This document shows, in pieces, positions 40,801 to 47,808 of a DNA stretch of 47,808 bases. Source of the DNA: Acidobacteriota bacterium (lineage in GTDB: Bacteria > Acidobacteriota > Terriglobia > Bryobacterales > Bryobacteraceae). Location of the stretch: the NCBI GenBank assembly GCA_023436715.1, contig JAEZIJ010000113.1, forward strand, positions 1-47,808, read 5' to 3'. The position numbers and the translations under genes were made by a program. The notes below the pieces were generated by a model. That model saw only the letters and a list, made by a program, of their open reading frames with translations, had not been told where the DNA came from and searched no databases. The first letter of the stretch is position 1; each line of letters begins with the position of its first letter.

Positions 40801-41381
40801 AGGTCTCCGAACTCCTCGGCTGGCAAAATGGCGTCTCCCGTAGGGTTCTGGACGGCTGGCAGGTTTCCGGACTGACCGTCGTTCGGAACGGCAACCCGAC
40901 GACCGTGATGCAGAGCATCTCCGGCGCCGGCGCCGTGAACCTGCACGGTTCGAATACCCAGTTGGGCAGCCTGCGGGCGGTGATGATCGGCAATCCCTGG
41001 GCCGGCGTGACCGACGACCCCTACAACCGCATCAATCCGGCGGCATTCGCCGTACAGTCCGTCGGGACGCTGGGCTTTGGCCAGCAGCGCAACATGATCA
41101 CGACCCCGGGTGTGATCAACTTCGACATGGCGCTCCAAAAGATGGTGCCTGTGACCGAGAGGACCCATATCGAGCTGAAGGCCGAGGCGTTCAACGTGTT
41201 CAACAACACGCAGTTCAGCGGGTTGAACAGCACGATCAACTTCTCCGGTCTGGTGAATCCGACCGTGACCAACCTCCCGTACGATTCCACGGGCAAGCTG
41301 GTCAACCGGGGTGGATTCGGAACCATTTCGGGAGCCCGCACTCCGCGCATCATGCAACTCGTCGCGAAGTTCGTGTTCTAA
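37854..41381 (+). CDS. Oar-like TonB-dependent outer-membrane receptor 2
   Basis: A 1175-residue receptor of the same architecture as its upstream neighbour. It has a signal peptide (1-22, LLIFCLLTVPILAQ), a carboxypeptidase-regulatory-like domain (TTTGTISGTVMDAQGASVPE), a plug (VNGRSYLSLLRTVPGMYTNG; NLNGSRGTMANITLNGASN; AGGAQISVVTKSGSTEFHGS) and a barrel ending RIMQLVAKFVF. The start is a GTG at 37854 because AAGGAGG lies five bases before it (37842-37848) and the leader begins there; earlier in-frame codons read as non-coding. It matches receptor 1 around FGYTIGGPVYIP but diverges elsewhere, so the pair is an old duplication. A strong terminator follows. Confidence 0.92.
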   Translation: MQRLGLVLLIFCLLTVPILAQTTTGTISGTVMDAQGASVPEATVSARNVGQNTVTTVKTDVSGNFLFTQMLPATYTIGIEKQGFNKYEQSNIVLTANTNISVGSITLQVGAVGETISVVAQGEQLQTETAERGTSIVGTQLANIQVNGRSYLSLLRTVPGMYTNGDFQTASNQTGDINLNGSRGTMANITLNGASNIDTGSNTKMFATVSMDSVQEFRILTSNYQAQYGKAGGAQISVVTKSGSTEFHGSGYWYYRDKGLNANSWTNNRDGQRRGDYHFNNFGYTIGGPVYIPGKFNTDKQKLFFFWSNEFQRQLVPQGRQNVTMPTLLERAGDFSKSKDSSGRDVIIQDWTTKSPFPDNKIPVSRQFQPGMALLKWLPEPNYFNSAVKNYNYTSQDSSQNPRQEQLLRMDYNATDKWRIFGSWANLAQDKVTGSYCVSGYSLCPNFPITPMVYDHPGYVLTLNATGMFNATTSNEILFDIGHHPVTVLPQDASKITRAGTGIDLPTLYKPYQDWIPQFTFGGTRIGNSPNTNTGGGAWTPFSTYNTTIELADNFSKLLGPHFLKMGAYMQRSRKNQSAYAVTGGNYSFGDSSSNPYDTGFGFANAAIGAFSQFQQAQQYLMGQYRYTNAEFYFQDTWKATKRLTIDAGVRAYYIQPQYDQGHSTSNFLPSLFDPAKAQVLYRPVMVNGVKMALNPITGETTSSLAIGKLIPGVGDPANGLAQGGQKGVNNYLMKVPSILWAPRVGLAFDLTGRQNLVLRLGAGRFYDRYQGNEIFNLINNPPANMQTTIVNGLASNISANSPLNSVAGITAIDYSGKIPTIYNWSAGIQAKLPGSMTLDVAYVGSQSQQLLFNQDLNSVPFGAAFLPQNQDPTKSATAMLGSSAYDSQFLRPYQGYGGITMQSFGATANYNSLQATVNRRFASGLFLAANYTWSKCMTTADNDGAGFNLYDTPGMARNYHYGRCGYDVPHNLNFTYVYPLPKVSELLGWQNGVSRRVLDGWQVSGLTVVRNGNPTTVMQSISGAGAVNLHGSNTQLGSLRAVMIGNPWAGVTDDPYNRINPAAFAVQSVGTLGFGQQRNMITTPGVINFDMALQKMVPVTERTHIELKAEAFNVFNNTQFSGLNSTINFSGLVNPTVTNLPYDSTGKLVNRGGFGTISGARTPRIMQLVAKFVF

Positions 41382-41401
41382 AGCGCCGGGAGCAGGAATC
41401 G

Positions 41402-41441
41402 AAGGAGGACGCGGAGCGATCCGCGTCCTCCTTTGTGTTTT
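41402..41441 (+). terminator. Intrinsic terminator after receptor 2
   Basis: A 14-bp perfect stem (AAGGAGGACGCGGA, loop GCGA, TCCGCGTCCTCCTT) is followed by TTGTGTTTT. This is the clearest intrinsic terminator in the window and separates the receptor from the mannosidase gene. Confidence 0.85.
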
Positions 41442-41466
41442 GGAGTGGATTTTTGAGACACAAACA

Positions 41467-44079
41467 ATGAGAACACTTTCCCCTTTTCTGCTTTGTCTTC
41501 TCGCCACCGCGCCCGCCGGATTCCCAGCAGGACCGCCTTCCCCGGGCAAGGGCGACGTCTACGTGGTCCCCTTTTCTCATCTCGATCTTTATTGGGCGGG
41601 GACGCGCGAGGAATGCCTCAGCCGCGGCAACCGGATCATCACCAAGGCGATTCAGACCGCACGGAAAAATCCCGATTACCGCTTCCTGATCGAAGACCTG
41701 GTATGGGCTCAAAACTACGCTGAGACTCACCGCGGCCTGCCGGAGTTGGACGAACTGAAGCGGCTCGTGAAAGCGGGGCGGGTTGAAGTCGGCCCGAAGT
41801 GGGCGGGCATTTTTCAAAACCTGCCGCGCGGCGAAGCGCAGGTGCGAAATCATCTTTACGGAAAGCGGTACGCCCGTGAGCTCTTCGGGGTCGATCCGGA
41901 GGTTTCGCATTTGGGCGATCTTCCCGGGTATACATCGCAGTATCCCCAGGTCCTGGCGAAAACGGGCATTCCCTACATGGTGATGACCCGCATGGGACCG
42001 CCCGCGACTGCGCTCTTCCGGTGGAAGGCGCCCGAGGGATCGAAGGCCCTGGTCTGGTACTCGCATAAAGGGTACGGCTGGGGAGTCGGGCTTGGCCTGC
42101 ACCGCGATCTGGATCAGCCGCGCTTCGACCGCATCGCGCGCGAACTGAAAGAGGTTCAGGAGACCGTGAACGGCCCCATCTACCTGGGATGGGGAACCGA
42201 TATGTTTTCGCCGAGTGAGAAGGTCGGCGAGAACATTCCTGTCCTGAACAAGACACTCGCGCCGTGGCGGTTCCGCCTGGCGACGCCGGTCGAATACTTC
42301 CGTGCGGCCTCGAAGCTGCCGGGGATTCCCGAAACGTCGGGCGAGATCCCCTCCTCGTGGGCGAACCTTCTCACGTCGCTGGCGAGGCTCTGGCATCCGA
42401 CGGTTACAGCGACGGACACGCTGGTGAACGCGGAGAAATTCGCCGCCATCAACTTCGCGGCGGGGTACGCGGACTATCCTCAGCAGGAGTTCGAGTCGCT
42501 GTGGAAGCGCCTGCTGGAATCGATGGATCACAACAACTTCGGGCAGGGGGGCCTCATAGGCGACGCGCGCAAAATCGAGTACGCCGAGACGGCAACCCTG
42601 CGCGGCGGCGCGATCCTGCGCGACATGCTGCGCAACATTGCGGAGCGGGTAAAGATACCGTTCGAGCGCAGCGTTCCCATCGTTGTGTTCAATTCTCAGA
42701 GCTGGACCCGCGATGATGCTGTCACCACCCACGCCAGCATCTACGGGGACGTCAGCCCCGGGGATATCGCAGATTACCGCAAAGGCATGCGGCTGGTGGA
42801 CGAAAGCGGCGCGCCGGTGCCGTTCCACCTGCTCCAGACCGCCACGATGGTGTCCGACGCTGTGGACATCGCTTTCGTCGCGCGCGGCGTGCCGCCGCTC
42901 GGGTACAAAACGTACTTCCTTGTGCCCTCGGACAAGCCGGAATCCTTCCCCGATACCAGCACGGTGAAGCTCGACGACCCCAATCCGGCGAGACCGAAAC
43001 CGGTTCTGGCGCAGGATGAATTCGAGAACGGGTTCTACCGCGTCACGGTGGATCGCGCCACGGGAGGGGTCACAATATTCGACAAGGAACTGAACCGCGT
43101 CGTAGTTCGGGATGCGGCCGTGGCGGCCACGGAGGAGCGCGGCGGCAACACTCTGAGCATCGAGCCCAAGACCGGGCGGGACCTGCTGTTCACTCCGAGC
43201 CGGGTCCAGGCGGAGGAGAACAATCCCGTTCGGACCATCGTACGGATAGAGGGCGACGTAGCGGGCGTGCCGATCGTCGAGCGGCTATTCCTGTACGCCG
43301 CGCTGAAGAAGATCGACTTCGAAACCACGGTGGAGTGGAAGCCGGGGCGGCTGATGCGGCTCGAACGGCGTTTCCCCTACGAGCAGAAGGACGCCCAGGT
43401 CAGGTATGGAATTCCGTTTGGATCGTCCGGCCAGGCCGATATCCTTCCCAACTCGGGGCCTCACCTCCGCGATGAAGTACCAAAGGAAGAGTGGCAGACG
43501 TGGCGGCAGATCCAGGATTGGATGTTCGTCGGCAACGCGAGTGAGGGCTTCACGCTGTCGGCGGACCGCCAGTTGATCTTCCTGGCCCCCGGCGCGATCC
43601 ACGCCGGAATGCTGCGCGGGACCTACTCATCTCAGCAATTCGTTCGTGATGGCGAGAGGCGGCTGTTTCCGATGCCCCAGGCCGGAACCTACAACTTCCG
43701 TTACTCGTTTACCTCGGGCAAGGGGGACTGGGCCGCCGCCAGGTCTTACCGCGCCGGAGCCGCGTTCGCGAACCCGCTCATCCCGGTCACAACAGTCAAC
43801 GAGCTCACGGCGCGGCAATTGCCGCCCACGCATTCGTTCTGCCGTCTGGAAGCCGGGAACCTCGTCGTAGGGTCGATCAAGAAGGCGGAGCAGGACGGCT
43901 CGATCGTCGTGCGCGTCCACGAAATGGACGGCGCGGCCGCCAGAACGCCGGTCGAGTTTCTGGGCGCCAAGCGCAACTTCCAGCCCGTCAATATGCTGGA
44001 AGAGGCCGGTCAGGGAGACAGGCAAATCCTGGATTTGCAGCCTTACGAGATCGGCACGATTCAGATCAGGGTGAAATAG
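41467..44079 (+). CDS. Exported GH38 alpha-mannosidase
   Basis: An 870-residue protein with a signal peptide (about 1-21) and glycoside hydrolase family 38 features. Zinc ligands are H38 and D40 in FSHLDLYWAGT, the catalytic aspartate is D151 in SHLGDLPGYTSQYPQVLAKTGIPYM, and the distal zinc histidine is H355 in SMDHNNFGQGG. The C-terminal half is a beta-sandwich supersandwich (ENGFYRVTVDRATGGVTIFD; LDLQPYEIGTIQIRV). Retaining alpha-mannosidases of this family remove alpha-linked mannose from glycans. The start begins the leader peptide; no clear ribosome-binding site is visible. Convergent with the permease gene, with repeat copies between the two. Confidence 0.9.
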   Translation: MRTLSPFLLCLLATAPAGFPAGPPSPGKGDVYVVPFSHLDLYWAGTREECLSRGNRIITKAIQTARKNPDYRFLIEDLVWAQNYAETHRGLPELDELKRLVKAGRVEVGPKWAGIFQNLPRGEAQVRNHLYGKRYARELFGVDPEVSHLGDLPGYTSQYPQVLAKTGIPYMVMTRMGPPATALFRWKAPEGSKALVWYSHKGYGWGVGLGLHRDLDQPRFDRIARELKEVQETVNGPIYLGWGTDMFSPSEKVGENIPVLNKTLAPWRFRLATPVEYFRAASKLPGIPETSGEIPSSWANLLTSLARLWHPTVTATDTLVNAEKFAAINFAAGYADYPQQEFESLWKRLLESMDHNNFGQGGLIGDARKIEYAETATLRGGAILRDMLRNIAERVKIPFERSVPIVVFNSQSWTRDDAVTTHASIYGDVSPGDIADYRKGMRLVDESGAPVPFHLLQTATMVSDAVDIAFVARGVPPLGYKTYFLVPSDKPESFPDTSTVKLDDPNPARPKPVLAQDEFENGFYRVTVDRATGGVTIFDKELNRVVVRDAAVAATEERGGNTLSIEPKTGRDLLFTPSRVQAEENNPVRTIVRIEGDVAGVPIVERLFLYAALKKIDFETTVEWKPGRLMRLERRFPYEQKDAQVRYGIPFGSSGQADILPNSGPHLRDEVPKEEWQTWRQIQDWMFVGNASEGFTLSADRQLIFLAPGAIHAGMLRGTYSSQQFVRDGERRLFPMPQAGTYNFRYSFTSGKGDWAAARSYRAGAAFANPLIPVTTVNELTARQLPPTHSFCRLEAGNLVVGSIKKAEQDGSIVVRVHEMDGAAARTPVEFLGAKRNFQPVNMLEEAGQGDRQILDLQPYEIGTIQIRVK

Positions 44080-44080
44080 G

Positions 44081-44119
44081 CGCCAAACCGCCCCCTCGCG
44101 GTCGCGGCTCAGAAACGAC
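44081..44119 (-). repeat. Dispersed SRDREGAV-type repeat, copy 2
   Basis: The reverse complement of this stretch matches bases 7-45 with about three differences (CGTTTCTGAGCCGCGACCGC, then GAGGGGGCGGTTTGGCG). It starts two bases after the mannosidase stop codon and covers the permease stop codon. Confidence 0.75.
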
Positions 44120-45446
44120 GTAAAACCGAGTCGCGACCGCAAGGGAGCGGTGCTTTACGCCAGATCAGATATGCGGGAATGCCCGTGGCAACGATGGCGA
44201 GCGCCATCAGGGATGGCACGGGCTGGGTCATGAAAGCGTTCACCACAAACCACACCGAAACCAGCATGAAGGCCCACAAGGTGAACGGGTAGCCCCACAT
44301 CTTGTAGGGTCTCGGCAGATCCGGCAGCTTGCGGCGCAGGACGGCCACCGCTGCGACGCTCATCATGTAGAAAATCCAGGCTGCGATCATCGAATACGAG
44401 AACAGGGTCTCATAGGACCCGCTGAGCACCAGGACCGCGGTCCAGATGCCCTGGACCACGATGGCGAACGCGGGTGTCTCAAATCGGGGGTGGACATGCG
44501 CGAACTTGCGGAAAAACAGCCCGTCGCGCGCCTGGGCGAAGGGAATCCGCGCGGCGGTCAGGATGCAGCCGTTGATCGCGCCTATGATCGAGAGCAGCAC
44601 CGTTACCGATACCACCGCCGCGCCGGCCGGTCCCATGGTTTTCTCCGCAAGTGCGGCCCCGACCCGCTCGGTAGCGGCTATGTCGCCGACCGGCAGGATT
44701 TTCAGGTAGGCCGCGTTCGCCGCCACGTACAGCCCCATCGTTACCGCCATCCCCGCTACCAGCGACCAGGGCAGGTTCCGTTCCGGCCGCTTTACCTCTC
44801 CAGCCACGAAGCTGATATACGTCCACCCGTTGTAGGCCATCAGGCAGGCGATCATGGCGACGCCGAACTGGGCTAAGGAAAACCCGGCGGGCGCCGGAAT
44901 CGGAAGCGGCCGCGCCGGCCGCGGAGCCACGAAGGCGCTCGCAATGAGCAGAAGCAGACCGGCGACCTTCAGAAACGTGAAAGTCCGCTGGACGAAAGCG
45001 CCTTCCCTGACGCCTGCGTAATTGACGGCCGACAGCACTGCGATCAAAAGCAGAGAGACGGCCTTGGACGTGAGCGGCGTCAGATGGACGAACTGTCCCA
45101 AGTAGATGGAGAAACTCACACCAAGCCAGGCGATTCCGCCGGAGAGCACCGCCAGCATGAAAGTCCAGCCGCAGACGAAGGCGCACAGCGGACCGTAGGC
45201 CTCGCGCAGGTAGACGTACTGTCCTCCGGTGGCGGGCATCATGGCGCCCAGTTCGGCGTACGCCAGCGCCCCGAAAAACGAGAGCGCCCCGGAGATGATC
45301 CAGACTGCGAGGATCGCGCCGCCGGACGGCAGGTTCCGGGCGATCAGGTTCGGGAGCAGAAAGATGCCCGATCCGATTACAATCCCGACGATGATCGAGG
45401 TCGCATCCAGCCACCCCAGTTTGCGCGGCAGTTCCTGCAGGCTCAT
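44109..45446 (-). CDS. APC-superfamily amino-acid permease
   Basis: A 445-residue inner-membrane transporter with about 12 hydrophobic helices. The N-terminal signature GWLDATSIIVGIVIGSGIF with the unwound-helix glycines, MMPATGGQYVYLREAYGP, and FVAGEVKRPERNLPWSLVAG are typical of the amino-acid/polyamine APC (LAT-like) family. The last residues (KAPLPCGRDSVLRRF) are encoded by a dispersed repeat, so the natural C-terminus has been replaced. It lies 16 bases downstream of the enolase-superfamily gene, same strand, implying a shared transcript and substrate. An amino acid or amino-sugar acid carrier is possible, but the cargo is unknown. Confidence 0.92.
   Translation of the reverse strand: MSLQELPRKLGWLDATSIIVGIVIGSGIFLLPNLIARNLPSGGAILAVWIISGALSFFGALAYAELGAMMPATGGQYVYLREAYGPLCAFVCGWTFMLAVLSGGIAWLGVSFSIYLGQFVHLTPLTSKAVSLLLIAVLSAVNYAGVREGAFVQRTFTFLKVAGLLLLIASAFVAPRPARPLPIPAPAGFSLAQFGVAMIACLMAYNGWTYISFVAGEVKRPERNLPWSLVAGMAVTMGLYVAANAAYLKILPVGDIAATERVGAALAEKTMGPAGAAVVSVTVLLSIIGAINGCILTAARIPFAQARDGLFFRKFAHVHPRFETPAFAIVVQGIWTAVLVLSGSYETLFSYSMIAAWIFYMMSVAAVAVLRRKLPDLPRPYKMWGYPFTLWAFMLVSVWFVVNAFMTQPVPSLMALAIVATGIPAYLIWRKAPLPCGRDSVLRRF
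44126..44160 (+). repeat. Dispersed SRDREGAV-type repeat, copy 3 (inside the permease 3' end)
   Basis: The core GAGTCGCGACCGCAAGGGAG then CGGT matches copy 1 in the same orientation. With copy 2 it forms a large inverted repeat across about ten bases, so the pair can fold as a bidirectional hairpin between the convergent mannosidase and permease genes. It encodes part of the permease C-terminal tail. Confidence 0.7.
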
Positions 45447-45462
45447 CCCGGACGGCCTCGTC

Positions 45463-46596
45463 CTACACCAGCGCCAGGCAGCTTCCTGTGTATTTCTCGA
45501 CCGCGTCCATGTCGATGGAAATGCCCAAACCGGGGCTCTCCGGCACCGTCATCATACCTTCTTCGTCCAGGGTCCACCCGCCCTCGGCGATCTCATCGAT
45601 GAACGGCGAACCGGTCAAATACTCTACCATGTCCGTATTCCGGCTCGCGGAGGCCAACTGAAGGTCCGCTGCCAGCCCCAGCGCCGTATTCCATCCGTGC
45701 GGGATGAAACGCACTCCGCTTTCCTCGGCCATCCAGGCGATGCGCCGTTCTTCGCTGATGCCCCCGCACTTGGTGACGTCCGGCTGCACGATGTCGAACG
45801 CGCGGTTCTGCAACCAGGGAGTGAAGGATTGCCTCCGGGTCAGGACTTCCCCTCCGGCAATCGGAACCGGCGAATGCTCCCGCAACTGCACGTAGTCCTT
45901 CAGATTATCGGGCTGGAGCGGTTCCTCAAACCAGTAGACGTCATAATCGGCGAGCATGCGCGCGGTCCGCAATGCCCATTTATAGTCCCGCGCCCAGAAC
46001 GCGTCGCTGCCGCCCGCATCCACCATGAGCAGGGAGTCCGGCCCGACCGCCTCGCGCGCGGCGCGAACAATGCTCTCGTCTACGGCGCAGCTCAGGCGTC
46101 CAAAAGGCCCCCAACCGATCTTGAATGCACGGAATCCCCGCGACCGGACGGACCGCAGTTGTTCGGCCAACCGGGCGGGTTCGCACATCAGCAGCGAAGC
46201 GTAGGGCCGTACCCGGTCGCGATAACGGCCGCCCAGCAACCGGCCGACGGGCTGACCGGTCACTTTGCCGAGGATGTCCCATAGGGCGATATCGATGCCG
46301 CTGATGGCGTGGGTAATGGAGCCTCCCCGGCCCATCCAGAACGTGTGTGCGTGCAGTTTCTCGCTGACCCGTTCCGGTTCCAGCGGGTTCTCGCCGGCAT
46401 ATAGCGGCTCGAGAACAGCCAGAGCGCCGCAGACCAACTGGTCGTTCGTAAAGGCGGACCCCCATCCGATGATACCCTCGTCCGTAAAGACCGCGATGAG
46501 GGTGTGCACGCAATCGTCAGGCCGGATCTCGTTCGCCCAGCCGCCTTCCGGAGTGCCGTTCCTCAAGCCCGCGCACCTGATTTCTGTGATCTTCAT
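45463..46596 (-). CDS. Mandelate racemase-type enolase-superfamily enzyme
   Basis: A 377-residue enzyme with the enolase N-terminal cap (1-125) and barrel. The base-side residue is K159 in FKIGWG (KxG rather than KxK), metal ligands are D193 (MVDAGG), E224 (WFEEPL) and E250 (GGEV), and the His/Asp dyad is H300 (IPHGWN) with D273 (QPDVTK). This is the mandelate racemase subgroup, mostly sugar-acid dehydratases, cycloisomerases or racemases; the precise substrate is unknown. The ATG at 46596 is the natural N-terminus (MKITEIRC); longer starts run antisense into the regulator gene. Operon with the APC permease and divergent from the GntR gene, which probably controls it. Confidence 0.88.
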   Translation of the reverse strand: MKITEIRCAGLRNGTPEGGWANEIRPDDCVHTLIAVFTDEGIIGWGSAFTNDQLVCGALAVLEPLYAGENPLEPERVSEKLHAHTFWMGRGGSITHAISGIDIALWDILGKVTGQPVGRLLGGRYRDRVRPYASLLMCEPARLAEQLRSVRSRGFRAFKIGWGPFGRLSCAVDESIVRAAREAVGPDSLLMVDAGGSDAFWARDYKWALRTARMLADYDVYWFEEPLQPDNLKDYVQLREHSPVPIAGGEVLTRRQSFTPWLQNRAFDIVQPDVTKCGGISEERRIAWMAEESGVRFIPHGWNTALGLAADLQLASASRNTDMVEYLTGSPFIDEIAEGGWTLDEEGMMTVPESPGLGISIDMDAVEKYTGSCLALV

Positions 46597-46652
46597 ATGC
46601 GTGTTGGCTGCGCGTCCGGGATGTGCGGCGTTCCCGACGGCAGCCAAGCGAT

Positions 46653-46681
46653 AAGATATATCAACGGTATACCAAATGCAA
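46653..46681 (-). promoter_or_regulatory. Promoter of the enolase-family gene with embedded GGTATACC operator
   Basis: On the minus strand, TTGCAT (46681-46676) and TATCTT (46658-46653) are separated by 17 bases. The perfect palindrome GGTATACC (46666-46673) lies in the spacer, so a repressor bound there would block RNA polymerase. It fits the GT-N-AC core bound by FCD-type GntR regulators. Confidence 0.6.
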
Positions 46682-46757
46682 GAAGTTTTAATACTTAAAT
46701 CGGCGTAGTGCTCCATATATGCTAGGATTATCCGTATATATAGAATAGTTTGGCGCC

Positions 46758-46765
46758 GGTATACC
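46758..46765 (+). promoter_or_regulatory. Second GGTATACC operator, before the GntR gene
   Basis: An identical palindrome lies 92 bases from the first. It follows a TATAGAAT -10-like stretch (46739-46746), overlaps the predicted start of the regulator transcript, and lies 53 bases before the ATG. Two identical sites suggest joint control of both divergent units, perhaps with looping. Confidence 0.55.
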
Positions 46766-46818
46766 CGAAGAAAAAGGCGCCCTGCATTGAATCCGGGAGC
46801 GGGAGATAGGAGGCCACC

Positions 46819-47727
46819 ATGCGAACAAAGCCGCCGGGCCAAAAACCAACTACATCCGTGCGAAAGCGCACTCCCAAAGACGCCACCCAAACGCAAACCG
46901 AAAGAGCGTACGCCGCGATCAAGCGGGCCATCCTGCAGGGTGAAATCGAGGAGGGCGTTTTTCTGTCGGAAACAGAGGTCATGGCACGATATGCCATCGG
47001 CAGAACCCCCTATCGCGAGGCCTGCAACCGCCTGCATCACGAGGGCCTGCTCCAGGTGGTCCCGCGCCGCGGATACTTTGTCCCCGAAATCAGTTTTCAT
47101 GCGGTGTGCGACCTTTTCGAAGTGAGGGTCATTCTCGAGGATGCGATCGCGCAGCTTGCCGCACTTCGGGCAACCGACCAGGAGATCGACGAACTGCAGC
47201 GCATTACTGAAAGGCCTTTGCCGGCGGGCAAATCTCCAGGCGAGTTCACGCAGCTTATCCTGACCAACACCGAGTTCCACCTGTGTCTCGCGAAAGCCAC
47301 GCGCAACCGGCGGTTGATTGAGCTTCTGAGGCAGAACCTGGAAAGCACCGAGCGGCTGATGTACATCGAGCTGCGGTCCCGGAGATTTCGCGCCATGGAT
47401 TTCCGCGCCCTGCACAGCCCGATCATCGAAGCGCTTCGAAGCCGCGACCCGCTCCGGGTCCGTCAGGCAGTGTGGGATGACATCCTGGAGGCTCAAGGCG
47501 CGACCATGGCCTTTAAGAGTGCGATGCCGGAGCGAATGCCCGCGGCTGCACGTCTCGCCCTAGGGCTGGCAGCGCAGCCGGCGCCATCCGGGCCGGAAGA
47601 GCAATCCGCCAGCGGCTCCGATTCCGGCTCCTCACCTGTCAAGCCAAATAACGAGGTGACCGAAACGGGGGTTGTTGAGCCACGTAAAAACATGACCGAA
47701 CGCGCCGGCGTTTTCTCCTCTCGGTAA
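46819..47727 (+). CDS. FCD-type GntR-family transcriptional regulator
   Basis: A 302-residue regulator. A basic tail (1-26) precedes a winged helix (about 27-92: AYAAIKRAILQGEIEEGVFL, SETEVMARYAIGRTPYREAC, LHHEGLLQVVPRRGYFV) and an FCD ligand-binding helical domain (about 98-230; metal-site histidines likely in TEFHLCLAKAT and RALHSPIIEALRSRD). FCD domains usually bind carboxylates or sugar acids through a metal. An unusual Pro/Ser/Gly-rich tail of about 70 residues follows. A GGAGG ribosome-binding site fixes the start. The ligand is probably the substrate or product of the divergent enolase-family enzyme. The 81 bases after its stop hold no recognisable feature. Confidence 0.9.
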   Translation: MRTKPPGQKPTTSVRKRTPKDATQTQTERAYAAIKRAILQGEIEEGVFLSETEVMARYAIGRTPYREACNRLHHEGLLQVVPRRGYFVPEISFHAVCDLFEVRVILEDAIAQLAALRATDQEIDELQRITERPLPAGKSPGEFTQLILTNTEFHLCLAKATRNRRLIELLRQNLESTERLMYIELRSRRFRAMDFRALHSPIIEALRSRDPLRVRQAVWDDILEAQGATMAFKSAMPERMPAAARLALGLAAQPAPSGPEEQSASGSDSGSSPVKPNNEVTETGVVEPRKNMTERAGVFSSR

Positions 47728-47808
47728 AGTGAAATCGATTCCCTGGGGAGTCGCGCTCCTGGGGAAGATACAAAGGCCGATGCGACGGGGCTGGCTCCGA
47801 AGCAGACG

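Noticed and set aside
34074..41381. Both tandem receptors are exactly 1175 residues (3528 bases), suggesting a recent duplication
   Set aside because: Sequences differ widely outside the plug and a few barrel strands, so equal length is probably coincidence on an old duplication.
41350..42828. 492-codon minus-strand frame opposite the mannosidase
   Set aside because: Antisense shadow without motif or ribosome-binding site; the GH38 motifs on the other strand are decisive.
46597..47496. N-terminal extension of the enolase-family protein to about 677 residues
   Set aside because: The extra 300 residues are antisense to the GntR regulator and its control region; MKITEIRC is the family start.
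1..47808. CRISPR arrays, tRNA or rRNA genes, intact insertion sequences
   Set aside because: No regularly spaced direct repeats, cloverleaf-like tracts, rRNA motifs or transposase reading frames were found by reading.

Overview
This 47.8 kb window reads as a high-GC chromosomal segment of an Acidobacteriota genome, most likely of the Bryobacterales/Solibacter group. The main evidence is two secreted proteins of the VWFA-related type typical of acidobacteria, two very large Oar-like TonB-dependent receptors with an N-terminal carboxypeptidase-regulatory-like domain, an S24 peptidase without a helix-turn-helix domain, futalosine-pathway menaquinone genes, and intergenic repeats whose spurious translation contains the phrase SRDREGAV. 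That assignment is an inference from gene content; there is no rRNA in the window. No tRNA, CRISPR array or intact transposon was seen, and no gene-free stretch exceeds 300 bases.

Left third (1-20.9 kb), mostly housekeeping. A nucleotide-sugar 6-dehydrogenase is divergent from a membrane-anchored MutS-like ATPase. A compact minus-strand operon follows (MocR regulator, pdxS, pdxT, arsC/LMW phosphatase) for vitamin B6 synthesis. Divergent from it are an exported protein made of three RidA-like domains and a 2-keto-3-deoxygluconate kinase. Then come a VWFA protein, an S24 peptidase, aconitase, arginyl-tRNA synthetase, a duplicated beta-barrel protein next to a second VWFA protein, a 46-codon relic of a glycogen-debranching enzyme, and a PhoR/PhoB-like two-component system with a Pho-box-like site upstream.

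Middle (20.9-29.3 kb), small transcription units. These are a START-fold-like exported protein, a small conserved hypothetical, DUF192 lipoprotein plus larB, ubiA-like prenyltransferase plus mqnE (menaquinone via futalosine), a PAS protein with a four-cysteine knuckle, an SDR of the mannonate/gluconate oxidoreductase type, and an NlpC/P60 hydrolase translationally coupled to a dipeptide epimerase (murein peptide turnover). A decayed group II intron 3' end may lie just after the epimerase.

Right third (29.3-47.7 kb), carbohydrate scavenging. It holds a DegT-family aminotransferase, a 1037-residue secreted clan GH-A glycosidase, two tandem 1175-residue TonB-dependent receptors, a GH38 alpha-mannosidase, an APC permease, a mandelate-racemase-type enolase-superfamily enzyme, and a divergent FCD/GntR regulator. 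Two perfect GGTATACC palindromes lie between the last two genes. Hydrolases outside or in the periplasm would release sugars, the receptors would import glycan, and the enolase-family enzyme together with kdgK and the SDR would feed sugar acids into central metabolism. The link to distant kdgK and the SDR is inference.

The most unusual non-coding signals are: (a) a mobile-looking palindromic element present twice, each copy following an upstream stop codon and ending in TATAAT 5-8 bases before the next start codon; (b) a wider pattern of -10-like hexamers placed 5-9 bases before start codons lacking ribosome-binding sites, which suggests leaderless transcription; and (c) a repeat family that has invaded the 3' end of the permease gene.
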